Under the pieces are notes generated by a model. The model saw only the letters and a program-made list of their open reading frames with translations, made no database searches and had not been told where the DNA came from. From positions 1-6,906 of the forward strand of contig JAPUIP010000806.1 of the NCBI GenBank assembly GCA_027296925.1: 6,906 nt of DNA, written 5' to 3'. A program made the translations under genes and the position numbers. Positions within the stretch are counted from its first letter, which is position 1, and each line of letters opens with the position of its first letter. Shown one piece after another: positions 6,176 through 6,906 of the stretch. This stretch comes from Candidatus Poribacteria bacterium. Its GTDB lineage: Bacteria > Poribacteria > WGA-4E > PCPOR2b.

Positions 6176-6219
6176 AAAAAAAAGCACTGGCTAGAATCCT
6201 TCAATCCTTGCCAGTGCTT
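6176..6219 (-). terminator. Intrinsic terminator of the PEP-CTERM gene
   Basis: AAGCACTGGC (6182-6191) and GCCAGTGCTT (6210-6219) form a perfect 10-bp stem with an 18-base loop. Eight A residues at 6176-6183 become an 8-base T-tract on the - strand directly at the 3' base of the stem. It lies 25 bp after the stop of the - strand gene. This is a textbook layout and confirms that the - strand gene was a real transcription unit. Confidence 0.88.
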
Positions 6220-6244
6220 CATTCATTTGTTGTCAGAGTTCTCC

Positions 6245-6904
6245 TTATGCGGCTCGCTTCCGGCGTCGCCAGCCGTAGACGACCACGCCGAGAGCGCTGA
6301 TTCCGAACAAGATGAGGGTGGAAGGTTCAGGGGTTGAATAAGAATCGATCACCACCTGGTGAAGCAGCGTGTTGGTTGGTACAAAAATTTCGACAAATTC
6401 CCAATCGGGATTGGGGAATATCAGCCAATCCTCATAAAAGTAACCAGTTGCGAACGGGTTGGCCGGAATGTCAAGTACGTGGTTGAGGGGCCCCACAGTG
6501 ATTGCACCAAGAGGGTCAAAGGCGACTATATCATCGATGGTAGGCGCAGCACCAGAAAAGGTTACTTGAATCCGCATTTCCTTAACCGGTAACGGGTCAA
6601 TGAAGTTTGGCTGGAAGAACGAAAAGACGTCGCCGCCGACGACGGGGATGATTTCTAAATCAGGAACGCCGGGGCCGGAACCAGCGTCATGGTCCGATAA
6701 AGGGTAGATCCCGGGGAAGACATCAAAGTCGTCCAGCCCCAGGTCTCCCGCCCCTGGCGTGAATTCTTCCCAGAAAGCAACGGTAGTGTTGGGTCAGTCG
6801 GCATAAGGTGGCGCATTGAGGTCATCCGCCTTTGTTTGCGCTGGGATGAACACCATGATTGCGGCGATTGTCATCAACGCAACCAGTAAACGGGCGCTAA
6901 GTTT
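6245..6904 (-). pseudogene. PEP-CTERM secreted protein, interrupted by one in-frame TGA, 5' end outside window
   Basis: One frame runs from the right edge to TAA at 6245-6247 with a single stop, TGA at 6796-6794. Before the TGA are a basic start (KLSAR), a hydrophobic core (LLVALMTIAAIMVFI) and a signal-peptidase-like end PAQTKA, so the true start is probably just outside the window. After it come 182 residues of an acidic, Pro/Gly-rich body and the tail TPEPSTLILFGISALGVV, then YGW and RRRKRAA. That tail is the PEP motif, membrane segment and basic end that exosortase recognises for sorting to the cell surface. The site around the TGA, PPYAD-stop-PNTTVAFWEEF, resembles N-termini of related secreted proteins of the form PPxWRGxPxTT..W, where a Trp is common. 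A TGG to TGA change therefore explains it. A sequencing error, a real nonsense mutation or readthrough are all possible. A restart at the Met at 6577 would give 110 residues without a signal peptide. The body matches no enzyme I recognise. Confidence 0.82.
6794..6796 (-). other. In-frame TGA where Trp is expected
   Basis: The codon reads TGA on the - strand, flanked by GCC GAC before and CCC AAC ACT after. The frame is otherwise open from 6904 to 6248, on both sides of this codon. aroK and comB end in TGA at their normal family lengths, so TGA is a genuine stop in this genome. Confidence 0.85.
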
Positions 6905-6906
6905 GT

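Larger units (their letters stand above)
5638..6244. other. Non-coding stretch between comB and the PEP-CTERM gene
   Basis: About 600 bp without a credible gene. From left to right it holds a nested inverted repeat (5714-5836), a small perfect hairpin (5916-5937), a + strand terminator-like hairpin (6136-6168) and a - strand terminator (6176-6219). The only long open frame (5594-6031) crosses the inverted repeat and has the amino acid pattern that repeats of this type give when translated, so I do not call it a gene. Base composition turns A-rich after 5840. Confidence 0.75.

Noticed and set aside
6359..6592. Open frame of 77 codons on the + strand
   Set aside because: It is antisense to the PEP-CTERM gene, which has a signal peptide, sorting tail and terminator on the other strand.
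6794..6796. UGA recoded as tryptophan (alternative genetic code)
   Set aside because: aroK and comB end in TGA at normal lengths, and TGG is used for Trp throughout, including AroB, AccC and the PEP-CTERM gene itself. A local mutation or error is simpler.

Overview
The window carries a compact + strand block of housekeeping genes (86 to 5637), a non-coding stretch of about 600 bp, and one broken - strand gene for a PEP-CTERM surface protein that runs off the right edge. The order is aroK, aroB, aroQ, a decayed PIN-domain (VapC-like) fragment, efp, accB, accC, comB. This suggests a Gram-negative-type bacterium of uncertain phylum: the PEP-CTERM tail implies an exosortase, and the adjacency aroQ / efp / accB / accC is a widespread neighbourhood (in Bacillus subtilis these genes also lie close together). 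A poorly characterised environmental lineage such as Candidatus Poribacteria would fit, but that is a guess from gene content and style, not a demonstrated assignment. Good Shine-Dalgarno sites (GGGAGG, AAGGAG) and use of TAA, TAG and TGA as stops point to the standard bacterial code.

Left block (1 to 2144): a possible last few codons of an unidentified gene, then three shikimate-pathway enzymes. AroB makes 3-dehydroquinate, AroQ (type II) dehydrates it to 3-dehydroshikimate, and AroK phosphorylates shikimate. aroK and aroB overlap by 20 bp, and aroQ follows after 27 bp. All expected catalytic residues are visible.

Middle block (2145 to 4884): a 300-bp gap holds what looks like a heavily deleted PIN-domain toxin gene and a bulged stem-loop just before the efp ribosome site. 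efp, accB and accC follow. EF-P relieves ribosome stalling at polyproline, and AccB and AccC are the biotin carrier and biotin carboxylase of acetyl-CoA carboxylase. AccC keeps its catalytic residues but has an arginine-rich insertion and several changes at usually conserved positions.

Right block (4885 to 6906): comB, a predicted 2-phosphosulfolactate phosphatase, closes the + strand run. Behind it lie a nested inverted repeat of about 120 bp of a widespread intergenic type, a small perfect hairpin, and two facing terminators that separate the + strand genes from the - strand gene. The PEP-CTERM gene keeps its signal peptide, body and sorting tail in a single frame, interrupted only by one TGA where a tryptophan is expected.

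I see no CRISPR array, tRNA, rRNA, phage or transposase gene. The window is mostly ordinary. The points worth a second look are the AccC variant, the interrupted PEP-CTERM gene, the toxin remnant, the isolated comB and the intergenic repeat.
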